DNA of 64,000 nt from Cepaea nemoralis (GCA_014155875.1 JACEFZ010006261.1:434001-498000), one strand, 5' to 3'. Shown: positions 46,574 through 57,699, counted from the stretch's first letter. Notes: generated by a model not told the origin, from the letters alone. A program made the numbers and translations.

Positions 46574-47843
46574 GATTTATTTTGTTGTTTTGGGATTTGA
46601 GATTTAAATATTGAGCACAACCCACTACTGGCAACGCTGATCGTATACTGGTATGAACCTAAGGCCTCTCCACGTCAATGTGGAAGCACTAGACTCGAGT
46701 TTCGCTCTCATTTGAACTCGTCAGTAGTGCATATCCTTGACCGGACCCGGAAACAAACCCCGGATCACTGGCGTGTGAAGCTGGTGTGTAAACACTAGAC
46801 CAAGCGGCACACACTGGACACGACCAAATTATCACAACAGAATATTACAACGTCACCCATTGTAGGCTGTAGCTCAAGATTTGCCCGATCGCCGCGAATG
46901 ACGTCCGTCAATCGATGTGGTTCCGAACGATCAGGTCTTCTTACTGGCAAGGCACACCAGGCTGCCTAAAGTCCAGCGAGCAATAATCAAATTGATTTAT
47001 TTTGTTGTTTCGGGATTTGAGATTTAAATATTGAGCACAACCCACTACTGGCAACGCTGATCGTATTCTGGTAAGAACCTAAGGCCTATCCTCGTCAATG
47101 TGGAAGCACTAGACTCGAGTTTCGATCTCGTTTGAGCTCGTCAGTAGTGCATATCCTTAACCGGACCGGGAAACAAATCCCGGATCACTGGCGTGTGAAG
47201 CGCGTATGTAAACACTAGACTACGCGGCACACACTGGACACGGCCAAATTATCACAACAGAATATTACAATGTTACTCATCGTAGGCTGTAGCTCAAGAT
47301 TTGCTCGATCGTCGCGACTAACGTCCGCCAATCGAGTCTAGTGCTTCCACATTGACGTGGATAGGCCTTAGGTTCATACCAGAATACGATCAGCGTTGCC
47401 AGGAGTGGGTTTTGCTCAATATTTAAATTTCAAATCCCGAAACAACAAAATAAATCAATTTGATTATTGCTCGCTGGACTTTAGGCGGCCCGGTGTGCTT
47501 TGCCAGTGAGAAGTCCTGATCGTTCGGGTCCACATCGATTGACGGACGTCAGTCGCGGCGATCGGTCAAATCTTGAGCTACAGCCTACGATGGGTGACGT
47601 TGTAATATTTTGTTGTGATAATTTGGCCGTGTCCAGCGGGTGCCACGTGGTATAGTGTTTATACACCCGCTTCACATGCCAGTGATCCGGGATGTGTTTC
47701 CGGGTCCGGTCAAGGATATGCACTACTGACGAGCTCAAACGAGAGCGAAACTCGAGTCTAGTGCTTCCACATTGACGTGGATAGGCCTTAGGTTCATACC
47801 AGAATACGATCAGCGTTGCCAGTAGTGGGTTGTGCTCAATATT
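46574..47843. mobile_element. Inverted array of tRNA-derived SINE-2 copies (near-palindrome, 1.27 kb)
   Basis: Two direct copies start at 46574 and about 46992 (both begin with GATTTATTTTGTTGTTT). They are followed by an inverted partial copy (47334-47461) and an inverted nearly full copy (47462-47843). The 12-base sequence TATTCTAATATT flanks the whole array (46562-46573, 47844-47855). The copies contain, in the sense of the inverted units, a tRNA-like head: CGTGGTATAGTGTTTATAC (box A-like) and GTGTTTCCGGGTCCGG near a weak box B. The arms could pair over several hundred bases. Confidence 0.85.
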
Positions 47844-47855
47844 TATTCTAATATT

Positions 47856-49024
47856 ATCAACTAATATCACTATATCATCATATGCCTTGCCAACTGGCAT
47901 AGGTGTCCGTGTCTTTCCTCAGATTTTGGTCCTATTAATTTTTTAGTGTATATAATGTTCTAGTTTCATTAGTTTCTGCCAGACAATCATCGTCAGTTAC
48001 TTTGCCCGTCCAATGTATTCGCATCATTCGCCTCAGGAACCACATCTCCATTGCTCCAAGCTTTTCCTTAATTGTTCATTAACATTCCATGATTCTCTGT
48101 CATACAGCAAAATATTTCAGCACTCTCTATGTAACATTTCAGCATTCTCTTTCTTATATTCAATGATATTGGCTTATTGCGTATGATGCTTTTCATTTTC
48201 TGGAATGGAGATCTTACTTAACCTATTCTGCTCTTAATTTATGTCGTGTATCTTCCATCTCATATTATAGTTGCCCCTAGGTATTTTTTTTATTTATCAG
48301 CTTGGTTAAGCATTTTCCCCTCCATTGTTATCTCACATTTTAGTGTCACGATTCTTTCTGTTTTTTTTATATTCAACGAGAATCCATTTTTTTTCACTCT
48401 CTGTTACTACAATGTCCAACAATTTTCGCAGACCTTTTGCATTTTCCACCTTCAATTTAAAAAAAAAAAAGTCGCTTAAAAGTCGACAGGGTCGATTTCA
48501 TTGCACTGGGTTGTATCCCATATGGCTCGGTCTCTTTCCGCAGCGCGGAAAGCGTTGCACAAAGCACGAACTCCGTAGCTTCAGCGACGACCCACAGGAG
48601 TCTCTGAAAAAATTCACTCGTGAACTGAAGGAATCGAACCCACAACCTTCGGAGCCCGAGTCAAATGGCTTGGCTACTTCTCCACGGAGACTCCTTTCCA
48701 CCGTCAATACTGTGAATCTGCATAGCGTAGGTTGTTTATATTATAACTTCTAATTAGTATTCCTGTCTTATCTTTGATCGCTCGCATTGTTACTTGCTGT
48801 AGAGAGAGAGAAGAGATCTGGTGACAAAACACATCTCTGTCGTACCCCTAATTTTATTTGTTCATAATTACCCTTTTTATTTCCCATTTTAATTGCTTCT
48901 ATTTATTTCCAGTAGATATTCTTTATTCTTTATTCCGAGAGCTTTTTCATTAGTGTTGATGTCTTCTAACATTTTAATCATTTTATTATATTAGCGTTCT
49001 TAATGTGTATATTTGCATTGTTTG
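47856..49024 (-). mobile_element. RTE-C copy, 3' half (continues at 50846)
   Basis: - strand frames give WFLRRMMRIHWTGK-like text near 48030 and RT pieces to about 49010. It is decayed throughout. It is interrupted by SINE-1 (48457-48694) and by a LINE (49025-50831), and resumes at 50846 with FIYISERSKATECEDVCT and KICEDKYGFVAGK (RT finger region), fading out near 51290. Confidence 0.8.
48457..48694 (-). mobile_element. SINE-1 copy, tRNA-derived, 238 bp
   Basis: Flanked by TTTCCACCTTCAAT (48443-48456) and TTTCCACCGTCAAT (48695-48708), a 14-base duplication with one change. The head lies at the 48694 side on the - strand: a box A-like TGGAGAAGTAGCC and a perfect box B GGTTCGATTCC (48630-48640 on +). 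The 3' end has a GCGACTTTTT stretch. The copy at 57.2 kb is the same family. Confidence 0.92.
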
Positions 49025-50831
49025 AAGGGGATGGGAGGTATGGGGTGTTAGGCATTGGTAGTACCTTTGGTAAGGATGACTGTCACGCTCCTTTCAGGAC
49101 CCATCCCCCACTGGTTCAAGCCTGATATCCAGCTCACGCCTGTGGCTCCTTGAGGCTGTCAGTATGCGACAGCTGTAGCAGAATGTATTAGTTAGGTGTG
49201 CAAAGCTACAGCACGCTTGAGCATCAGGATGGAATGAGAAGAAGGATGCTCAAGTCGTGACGTGGCTTGTTGTTGGGTTAGTCAGAAAACACCTAGGACT
49301 AGAGAAGAGAAGTCGCCATCAGGATTGAATTGTATTCAGATTTTGTAGTGGCCATCAAATTCAAATAAAGCTTGATTTATATTCACCCAGCAGAACTTGT
49401 TAGTCCTCTCTGTGTGCACATTGTTACACAGCGACCCCCCCCCCCCCCCCGCCCCCCATTCGGGCAACAGCTGTGACAGGCTGGTTAAACCAGGCGTGGG
49501 TAGCCGATATGGTGTCAAACGAATTGGTGAACTAGGGTATGCCTACCCAGCATGTGAAGACGGGATTTGGCAGACTGCGCGGAAGAAATCATTGGTGATT
49601 CAACGGGCAAGACAGCATTTACCTGCAAAGCATTGTGAAACGTAATGAGCACGACAAGACACGTAGGGCGCCCTGGTGATCCACTGAACCTGTATTCGTC
49701 TCCAGTCGTCATGACTTGTATTGCCACTGGACTCAGATGGACTCAGGGGAGAGAGTGGGGTCCACGAATTGCGCACCCCTTCTTCACTTTAATCAAATTC
49801 ATCGTGCAAGTCATTCTTTATCCAACGAGTCTGTTTGCTGATGATTGCGCTCTATATGCCAACTCAGAGGCAGACATGCAACACAATGTTTCAGCTTTCT
49901 CATATGCCTGTGCCAAATTTGGGTCCAATATCAACTTGGAGAAGGCCGTAGTTACGTACCAGCCAGCTCCAGGGATTAATCACACCGTGCCGAATATCAA
50001 AGTGGATGACCATAGACTAAGTGTTGTGGACAAATTCACCTATCTTGGCAGCACCGTGTCACAAGCTGCCACAATTGATGACGACGTGCATGCAAGAATC
50101 TCCAAGGCCAGCGCGGCCTGTGGCAGGCTGTACAAGAATGTGTGGGACAGAAATGGAATAAGCCTGCAAACAAAGCTGAAAGTCTACAAGGCAGTAGTAT
50201 TATCCACACTGCTAAATGCTTGTGAAATCTGGACTGTTTATCAGCGACACGCTAGGAAATTAAACCACTTCCACACAGTCTGCCTTAGGAGGCTGTTGAA
50301 GATTAAATGGCAAAACAAGATTCCAGACAATGAAGTCATAGAAAGAGCGTCCATGCCCAGTATCCACACTCTACTAATGAAGAATGGGATTCGCTGGGCT
50401 GGTCAATTATCTCCCATGCCAGATCACAGACTCCCAAAACGAATTTTTTACGGCAAGCTGTGTTGTGGTAAACGCTCCCAATGCAGCCAGAGCAAACGCT
50501 TTAAAGACACTCTGAAAATATCACTGATAGCTTTTGGAATTCATCATGGCACCTGGGGGACGACTGCCAAAGACCGAAATTCGTGGCGTACATCATTACG
50601 CAGCCACTTGTGAAGCAACCAGGACTGAAAGAGCTGTGAAGAAAAGGCTCGACAGAAAAACCAATGCAGATCCTCCTCCTGTAACGTCAAGCATTCTTTG
50701 CCCACATTGTCAAAAACATTTCGAGCCACAATAGGCCTTATCAGCCATCTTAGAACTCACGGCTCCATACTTTCAACCCCACTGGATGAAATGAATGGTC
50801 ATCATCATTTTTAATGGACATACAACACAAC
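49025..50831 (+). mobile_element. Internally deleted LINE (5' leader joined to RT C-terminal half)
   Basis: Inserted in RTE-C with a perfect 14-base duplication ATTTGCATTGTTTG (49011-49024, 50832-50845). The first about 750 bases are a non-coding leader with a C-run (49434-49450). Then RT starts abruptly at motif C (SLFADDCALYANSEADM) without endonuclease or the A and B motifs. The tail ends with ATGGTCATCATC-type sequence and T-run at about 50790-50815. An element keeping both ends but missing the middle could only move in trans. Confidence 0.85.
49645..50613 (+). pseudogene. RT C-terminal half of the 49-kb LINE (322 codons open)
   Basis: The frame includes motif C FADDCALYAN, the palm-thumb segment KFTYLGSTVSQAATIDDDVH, CEIWTVYQRHARKLNHFH, CLRRLLKIKWQNKIPDNEV, MPSIHTLLMKNGIRWAGQL and a basic tail to 50613. 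In the next frame a C2H2-like finger follows: CPHCQKHF near 50697, then HLRTH after a frame change near 50729. A zinc finger at the C-terminus is seen in some LINE polymerases. The first about 50 codons before SLFADD are not RT. The gene lacks its catalytic motif A and cannot make active RT. Confidence 0.85.
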
Positions 50832-50845
50832 ATTTGCATTGTTTG

Positions 50846-51290
50846 TACTATTTTCCTGCCACAAATCCATATTTATCTTCACAAATTTTCATTTTTATTG
50901 TCTTTATTGCTTTTCTTATTATAATTCTGAGTAGAAGATTAGTGACATAGTTTGTGAGGTTAATTGTACAAACATCTTCGCATTCTGTTGCTTTTGATCT
51001 TTCTGATATATATATAAATATAGATTTCAGCATATTATTAGATATATATCCACTGATCTTTCTTTATAAGTTTGATAGCATCCTTGACTTCTTCTTTTAG
51101 AATAGGTGGACCTTCTATGTTAATTTTCTTCAGATAACTCTGCTGTTTCCCCATCATACACTCTCTTAAATACTCATTTCATCTCTATATTGTAGTAGCT
51201 TCTATTTTTTGAGACACATATTTCCTATATATTCCTACTGATTATCGATTGTGCACCTCAATTTGAAATCTATTTTAAGAATATTTTTGG
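50846..51290 (-). mobile_element. RTE-C copy, upstream part after the LINE insertion
   Basis: Continuation of the copy at 47856-49024. The - strand gives GFVAGK and KATECEDVCTINLTNYVTNL (RT finger region), then LKEEVKDAIKLIKK towards 51100. Confidence 0.75.
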
Positions 51291-51359
51291 TGCTGCCTGG
51301 GTCAAGGGCGGAAGATATTGCACATGTCATTACAAGGCATGTTTCGCTCTGTCTCATCA

Positions 51360-52250
51360 GATGCATCTTGATCATCATGTGCCATGTCGTTAAGCGTAGG
51401 TGATCATGTTTCGCGATCTCGGGCTATCGACAGAGATTGTGCATCAGCTCTGTGTTCTTGTCACATCCATACCATGTGGCCAAGCCATCCAGGTATTTAT
51501 TTCTCTGCCTTCCTCTTGTTCTCTTCCCCTCAACCTTGCCAGTTCTCACCAACTTCTCCAATTTATTTCTTTTCATAACGTGTCCAAAAATTGTGATTGT
51601 CTAATTTATTTAACTATTTTACGGTTTTCATCTGTTTCTTGTAAGACTTGGTCATTGGTTTTTCTGTCTGTCCATGATATTCTTTGCATTTGCCTCAGAA
51701 ACCACATCTCCACAGCCATTTGATGTTTTTCAGCTTGCTTGCTCATTGTCCACGCCTCATATCCATACAAAAGTACATATTCTATGTAGCACTTCAACAC
51801 TCGTTTTTCTCGTTGCAAATGACATATTTTTATTGGTCAGTATGTTTTCCATCTTGCAAGATGGAAAACACCTTCACTATGATGATTCTTGTTCTAATCT
51901 CTTCAAGGCATCTCCCATCAGATGTTATGACTGTTCCAAGATAATTGTATCGATTCACATATTTAAGAATATTCCAATTTATTTGTATATTACATTGTTG
52001 TATTTCCTTCTTCATAGTGCCAACCATAATCTGTGTCTTCTTATAATTTAATTCTTACCCTAGTTTTCACTGTGTGCAACAACCTCATCTACTAAATATT
52101 GCGGGTACAGCTTAGGTCTGCAATCAATACTGTATTATCCGCATATCTAATGCTATTATGTTACATCCTTCAGTGATGATTCCTCTCATATCCTCTACAT
52201 TTGTGATGCATATAACAGAAAAGTTGTTCAACTTGTAATTGGAGCTGTGT
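51360..52250 (-). mobile_element. Second RTE-C-like 3' end
   Basis: - strand frames: NRYNYLGTVITSDGRCLEEI near 51940, YVLLYGYEAWTMSKQAEKH and AVEMWFLRQMQRISWTDRK near 51700, and the C-terminal basic end near 51500. Strongly similar to the piece at 22.1-22.7 kb. Frameshifted. It fills most of the intron before the last coding exon. Confidence 0.8.
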
Positions 52251-52733
52251 AATGAATCCTTTCAAATGAAATACACATAAGATGTTGTCATATATTTCAC
52301 TTTCACCACGGTAGATTTAAAGAGGCTATCATAGCATGTCTTTTATTTTACATAAATTTGATTTTCCTATACGTAAAGCAGATGCCTGTACATATCTCAG
52401 ATTATCTGTAGTAAACAGCACACTGAATTCCTCTGTGTCTGCCATATACCCAAATTATATTAAAGGGACAGCTCTATGGTATATGGATCCTTCCCGTTGC
52501 TAGGGTTAGTCGGATTATCATAGTTTACCAGTATTAGCTTCCTAATCCATTCAAGGATGCGTTTTGCTATTCTGTTTTCTAACTGATATGTACTTCCATT
52601 ATATCAAAACTTTTATTTGCAGTTGAATTTGTAGTACAGATGTAGAGTTTCTTTTAGTAAGAACAATTCTTAAGGTAATAATAATTGTATATCATTTCCA
52701 GAATTTGTTTTAACTACATTAATTTTTTTACAG

Positions 52734-52893
52734 ATATGATGTCAAAGGGAAGGTAGATGTGAGTGATTTGACTTGGGAGCAGAAAGAACGAGTTTTACGA
52801 TATCTGTTTGCAAGAATGAATATGCAGAGAAGTAAACCTTATCTGCCTGATATCAATGAAAAGTACAATCAAACACTTAGCATCACACAGTGA
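52734..52893 (+). CDS. BBOF1: BBOF1 orthologue, coding exon d (probable stop)
   Basis: Acceptor TTTTTTTACAG ends at 52733; TT from exon c plus A makes Leu. The protein reads LYDVKGKVDVSDLTWEQKE, then RVLRYLFARMN, against vertebrate BBOF1 GDLTWEQKEKVLRLLFAKMN. It ends SITQ followed by TGA at 52891-52893. Two donors are possible: GTGAGA at 52890, which would splice before the stop and lengthen the protein, or GTAAAT at 52902, in the 3' UTR. Vertebrate BBOF1 continues for some tens of residues after this block, so a further exon is possible. No downstream coding exon was recognised in the window. Confidence 0.93.
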
Positions 52894-53387
52894 GAAGACA
52901 GGTAAATTTGGTGGATCTATAGTATTTTTTATTAATGATTATAGTGAAGAATGTCTCAGTTTGTGCCTGTAACTCACAAACTGTAGGCTAAGTGAGCTGG
53001 AGAATGATAAAGAAAACAGTTTCCTGCTTATTCATGGAAATGTATTTTAATTTTTTTTGTACGCATGCAAATTTAGGCCTACACATGCATGCATGTAGGC
53101 AGACAGACGGATGTTGTCAATTTCTCTTCCCACAGATATGAGTCTTCACCTAGAAAATACAGAAACAGATCCACTGAACCGAATAAGTCACATTCTTTCA
53201 CAAGTGTAGTTAGAAAATGAATAATTTATAAAACAAAGGTAAGGAATTACAAATCTTAAGCAGGTAAATATTCAAGCAGTATCGCAGCAGCAAAGTAAAT
53301 AAGCTTTTAACGCAAAAGCAGGTCCACTATTATACATTTGGATCTACCATACTCTGAAACTTGTGAAAATGATAAGGTGCGCATACA

Positions 53388-53580
53388 AAATTAGTTGCAT
53401 ATCCTTTACAGGACGTTTGCAGTCAACACCAGTATTTTTTGCTGCTGTCGTTGTCTTGGCAAGTTTACGTTCAGTAGTTTGCCATTACTTTCTGAACGAC
53501 CGACACCCATACAATTTCGTTAAAAAAAAACCAGTGCAATGTGGTCTGCTGCCAAATCCCGCGCAGATGTAAGATGCACA
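53388..53580 (-). mobile_element. SINE-3 copy
   Basis: The + strand reads GTTGCATATCCTTTACAGGA (starting 53394), then CAGTCAACACCAGTATTTTT and AGTAGTTTGCCATTACTTTC, the reverse complement of the SINE-3 body. No clean flanking duplication seen. Confidence 0.65.
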
Positions 53581-54369
53581 TAAGAGTCAGAAAATTAACA
53601 CCTAAAAGATTATTCCAAACAGAAAATGTGATCTCATTTGAATGTGGAGAGGAAATTGGTCTTTCAGCATATAGATAATAAAGGCATGATTCGGGGACAT
53701 ATTGGCCACCTATTCCTCCTTGCTGTCAGTCCTACAAAATGTGATGGCTCCATCTCATCACATCAGTAGGAAACTGCTTTGAAACAAAACGAAATTTATT
53801 TTATATGTTGTTTCCAAACCAGTCATAATTAAAACGATTTCAACATACAGGAAAATAAGAAACAAAAAGGCAACAACACATGTCATCAATTATAGGAGGC
53901 TTCAGGAAAATACTTTTAAAGACGAATTCAATCAAGGAATAAAAATAAAAAAAAAACTACATAAGAACTCTGCCAATAACCTTCTGCTAGCTCGGTGTCT
54001 TAGGTTAGTTGACAGATGTGACAGGAACATCACGCATCACGCTGAACATAAGACAATACTGACGTCCTTGGTACTCTTCATTTATTATAAACAAATGTCA
54101 CAGCAGAACATGATCACAAGTCCCTGGATATGTGGGAGGGCATGTGATGAATCGTAATAAATATATGTAGATATCCATTTCCTCCGTATAAGATTAATTC
54201 ATTAGAGGAGTTGGCAATCGTTTCAATACCGCTAATGTTCAATAGAATACACAGATGTCATTCTGACTAACTAAGACCAACTTAAACCCTGATCTTGGCT
54301 TCTGGAGTGCGGTGTCGCTGGGCTGCCGTTACTTCAGTGAAACGTAACAAAACTCTGCGCTGGGCCATT
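53581..54369. other. Unassigned sequence downstream of the last BBOF1 coding exon
   Basis: About 790 bases, A+T-rich, no gene or repeat recognised. Confidence 0.4.
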
Positions 54370-54377
54370 GCTTAGAC

Positions 54378-54764
54378 CAGTGGTTCTCAACCGGTGATGA
54401 ATTCCCCCCCCCCCCCCCCCCCCCAGGGGGAATTTTAGGGTTTCCAGGGGGGAATGAAGACCATTTCAAGATCGCGTTAATACAAGAACCGATTACTTGA
54501 TATTGTTTTTCCCTTCATACTTTACAGTTATGACCGTCTCATCCTTCTAAAACTCATTTTATAAAGTAAGTAGACCCACAAATCACGTTTTATGTGGATG
54601 TCTAGACTTGTTTTAGTATATGCTATTACATTTACCTTACATTTTTACGTATACTGTGTAGGGGTGGGGGATTTTTAGGTAGGAAATATGAAAGGGGTGG
54701 GGGAAATGATGTTCTGAAAATATGGTGAAGGGGGGCACGGGCCAAAAAAGGTTGAGAACCACTG
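54378..54764. mobile_element. hAT-type MITE, 387 bp
   Basis: Perfect 15-base terminal inverted repeats CAGTGGTTCTCAACC (54378-54392) and GGTTGAGAACCACTG (54750-54764), flanked by the 8-base duplication GCTTAGAC (54370-54377, 54765-54772). The ends and the 8-base duplication are typical of hAT elements. The interior has a C-run, G-rich parts and no reading frame, so it needs a transposase from elsewhere. Confidence 0.97.
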
Positions 54765-54833
54765 GCTTAGACGTATTAACTTGGTAACGCATCTCTGCTT
54801 CTTGATGGAGAATCTATACACAATTGACTTTAA

Positions 54834-55250
54834 TCTTCTTATTCTTCTTCTTCTTCTTCCGTTCGCTTGAAATATGTCTATAACTGCAATGTTGTCTCTT
54901 GTATGAATCTAACAATCTTTTTTAGTTCACTCAGCGGTCCATGGAGTTTATCTTCCACTGTTGTCTCTCTAGGCCAGAAGGTTAGCATGGATATGTTGTA
55001 TTTTGGGTAGTCCTGGAGTATGTGCTCTGCTGTCTGCGACGCCAAACCACATGTGCACATAGCTGAGTCACCAATCTTGAATTTTGTATACATGTGGTTG
55101 CGTAATCTAGTGTCCTGTTCTGAGGCGCAGAATAATGACCTGTTATGGTCTGTCCATAACGTGGTAGTCGTCTTGAGTAGGGTTTGGTGGCCTTCTGACT
55201 GATTTAATCATTCTTTTCTTTTGGTGGAATGTAATGGGCACATCAGGCTT
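54834..55250 (-). mobile_element. LINE N3, 3' end fragment
   Basis: - strand: FKIGDSAMCTCGLASQTAEH and FWPRETTVEDKLHGPLSEL match the 13.4-13.7 kb end of N3 closely. A TTC-rich tail lies at 54836-54858. It is truncated upstream near 55250. Confidence 0.9.
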
Positions 55251-55900
55251 TAATGATTCTTCACAGCTGAAACACGTTGATAATTCTTTCTAGCTGAAAC
55301 ATTGTGACGTCTGTCTTTGTCCAAATCCCTGACCTAACTGATTCGAACGACTATAGTCTGTCCAGAATTGAATACCGTCATTCACGATGAATTATTTTGA
55401 AAACTGTCTGTTGCATCGTTATCAAATTTTTCCTGCCGTCTTATATTTACTCCCACCCAAGGAATGTGTCTTTGATAGGTCCAAAAGCAACGTAAATCAT
55501 GGAAAGCGGCGACATTTCTTTGATGTTTTGGTGAAGAACTAGTGATTTCTTGCTAACAAACTTGTATTACAGTAATGAATCCCCGCCAATTCAGATGACG
55601 ACACACGGCGTATCCGGATTCGTATGGAAGTGGGTGAAATGTCTACTCTGCTGAGACGGAACATGATTACCTATTTTGTACGACAAATATAGCTATGAAT
55701 GTCTCTGTAGTGGGCTTCCTTCATAACGGTCAAGATGTTGGTTCTTTTTCCATTTTTCATTGAAGTTTGTAGAATTATTCGTATGTTCATGTGTTTTCCC
55801 CTCATTTGACAACGTGTTTCTTCTCACGTTTCTTGTTATGCCACAATATGTCAGTTCCCTCCACAATATTACTCTTCGGTTGGTATTCAATGCGTCTAGA
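55251..55900. other. Unassigned sequence, perhaps the 3' part of the adjacent DNA transposon
   Basis: About 650 bases without a convincing gene. It lies between an N3 fragment and the downstream end of a transposase pseudogene and may contain that transposon's terminal sequence. I found no inverted repeat to prove it. Confidence 0.35.
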
Positions 55901-55911
55901 GCTTTTATTTT

Positions 55912-57690
55912 TCAATGCCAGTTGTTTGTCACCTTTGAGGGCTTACGGAATTGAAAATTCATCACTGTGGAATACAAACTGTTGCTATTGACAAGTTGTA
56001 TTGTTTGTGCCGATGCTGTCATGTTAAGGGCCTGCAATTCTTCTTCTGAATAGTTGGAGTAAAAATATCCAAGTAGGTGTGCATGTGGATTAATGTCTGC
56101 GATCTGCCCAGACCTTAATCTGTGTCGGACGATTCCAGTAGGTTGATGACTGCTCTCGGTTGCATAAAATTCAATCCATCCTTTCTCCAATAGTCATCCT
56201 CCTCTTTCAACACATGGTCCTCACATTTTTTCCACTAACTTTTATCAATATTTAATAGCGCGGACTGGGTTAGTATCTTGACGTCAGACAATTTGAATAT
56301 AGTATTGTCAGCTGCCACCTGTCCTTTAATTTTAGCCCACACAAGTTCTATAGGGTTAAAATGAGAATGGTACGGCGGAAGTCTCAAGCACCCATGACGA
56401 TGCTCTTCTATCAACTTGTCGATTTGATATTTCTTGCTTTTTGGCGTCTGTTTTACAAGGGACAACAATTCTAGCTAGAAATACGTTTCTGGAAATGGTA
56501 TGTTTTCCATTCGGAGCCATATCTTTATTGCTCCCTTTGTGCTCGATGCTGTAGGTATTTTGTCTTCTTGGGCAACAACATTGATATCATGCATTGTCCA
56601 TAATTGGACACGACGGTCTATCTAGGGATGGAAGCACTGTATTCTCGAGCCAATCTCTAAATACATTATCATTCATCTTATTATGATAATCCCTATTGTC
56701 TGTATGCTTTGATACGAACACGAGTCCAGCATTCTGTAGTAAGCCATTATGCGTATTACCACCATGGGCCATGACCAAAAGCTGTCCTATACTACTGGGC
56801 ACATATCGCTTTATCTGTCCATCCACTGATTGCCATTCCTTATCACTTGTGTGGTGCGCATTGATCCACGTTTCATCCAAATACACTATGCCATAATTTT
56901 CGTTGCGCATTTCCCTTATTTCACGTAGGTATCTGCTTCTCATGGCTCCTAAATGCGGTTGCTCGCAAAGGATATTCTACCTCCCTTGTACTTTCTAAAG
57001 TGAAGCCTAATGTCCTTATAATTTTCCACAAAGTTGTTTTGGATAGCTCTATGTTATTGTTCTTTCTCAACCAAACCCTAAGTTTTCTTACAGTCACTGT
57101 TTCTTTGGCATCCAGCATTTTTATAATGCTGGATAATCCTGGATATAAAATCCAAATTTTTTTATAATGTTAGGAGTCTCCGCGGCGAAGTGGTCAAGCC
57201 GTTTGACTCGGGCTCCAAAGGTTGTGGGTTTGATTACGGGCCGCGTCCTTCGGTTCACGAGTTACATTTTTCGGAGACTCCGGTGGGTCGTCGCTAGAGC
57301 TGCGGAGTTCGTGCTTTGTGCGACGCTTTCCGCGCTGCGGAAAGAGACCGAGCCATATGGGATAGAACCCGGTGCAATGAAGTCGACCCTGTTTAAGCGA
57401 CTTTTTAAAAGCATTTTTATAATAGCTCGCCTTATGACATCCTTGTCAAAGCTGTCTACAATAACCTTTCTACCTACCGTTTGGTTATTGCGTGGTGGTT
57501 TAATTCCAGATTCTTGCACCCATCGACGAAATGACCGTTTACTCAAACCCAATGCATGCACTGTTCTTTTTTCGGAATTTGTAATAGTATAAAACAGTTT
57601 CCTGCGATCAGCTTCTTGACAAAATATGTGTACAACTTCATAGCGATGCTTTGAAGTGTACAAAATTTCACATTCAATCCCATTGAACAA
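55912..57690 (-). pseudogene. IS630/Tc1-type DDE transposase pseudogene, split by a SINE
   Basis: - strand order: N-terminal region (ALGLSKRSFRRWVQESGIK, helix-turn-helix-like, near 57540), second helical region (VTVRKLRVWLRKNNNIELS near 57080, TTLWKIIRTLGF), catalytic core with VYLDETWINAHHTSDKEW near 56870 (first D), DYHNKMNDNVFRDWL, CPIMDNA near 56590 (second D), then LPPYHSHFNPIELVWAKIKG near 56350 (E). A C-terminal segment with EEDDYWRKDG follows near 56190. Stops and frameshifts occur (near 56580, 56470 and 56220), and SINE-1 is inserted between the two N-terminal parts. It would have mobilised a DNA transposon of the IS630-Tc1-mariner superfamily; the terminal repeats were not found. 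Confidence 0.85.
57169..57413 (+). mobile_element. SINE-1 copy, tRNA-derived, 245 bp
   Basis: Flanked by the perfect 10-base duplication TTTTTATAAT (57159-57168, 57414-57423). The head has GGCGAAGTGGTCAAG (box A-like) and GGTTTGATTAC (worn box B), followed by a body shared with 48.46-48.69 kb (GCGCTGCGGAAAGAGACCGA) and the GCGACTTTTT 3' end. It interrupts the transposase pseudogene; without the insert the transposase reads DVIRRAIIK then MLDAKETV. Confidence 0.95.
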
Positions 57691-57699
57691 TATTCACAC

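Noticed and set aside
49397..49645. 82-codon frame across a C-run
   Set aside because: Falls in the non-coding leader of the 49-kb LINE; the proline stretch is a homopolymer artefact.
57175..57250. Possible tRNA gene (box A and box B-like)
   Set aside because: It is the head of SINE-1: the same sequence recurs at 48.6 kb with a shared non-tRNA body and retroposition duplications, and the cloverleaf pairing is poor.
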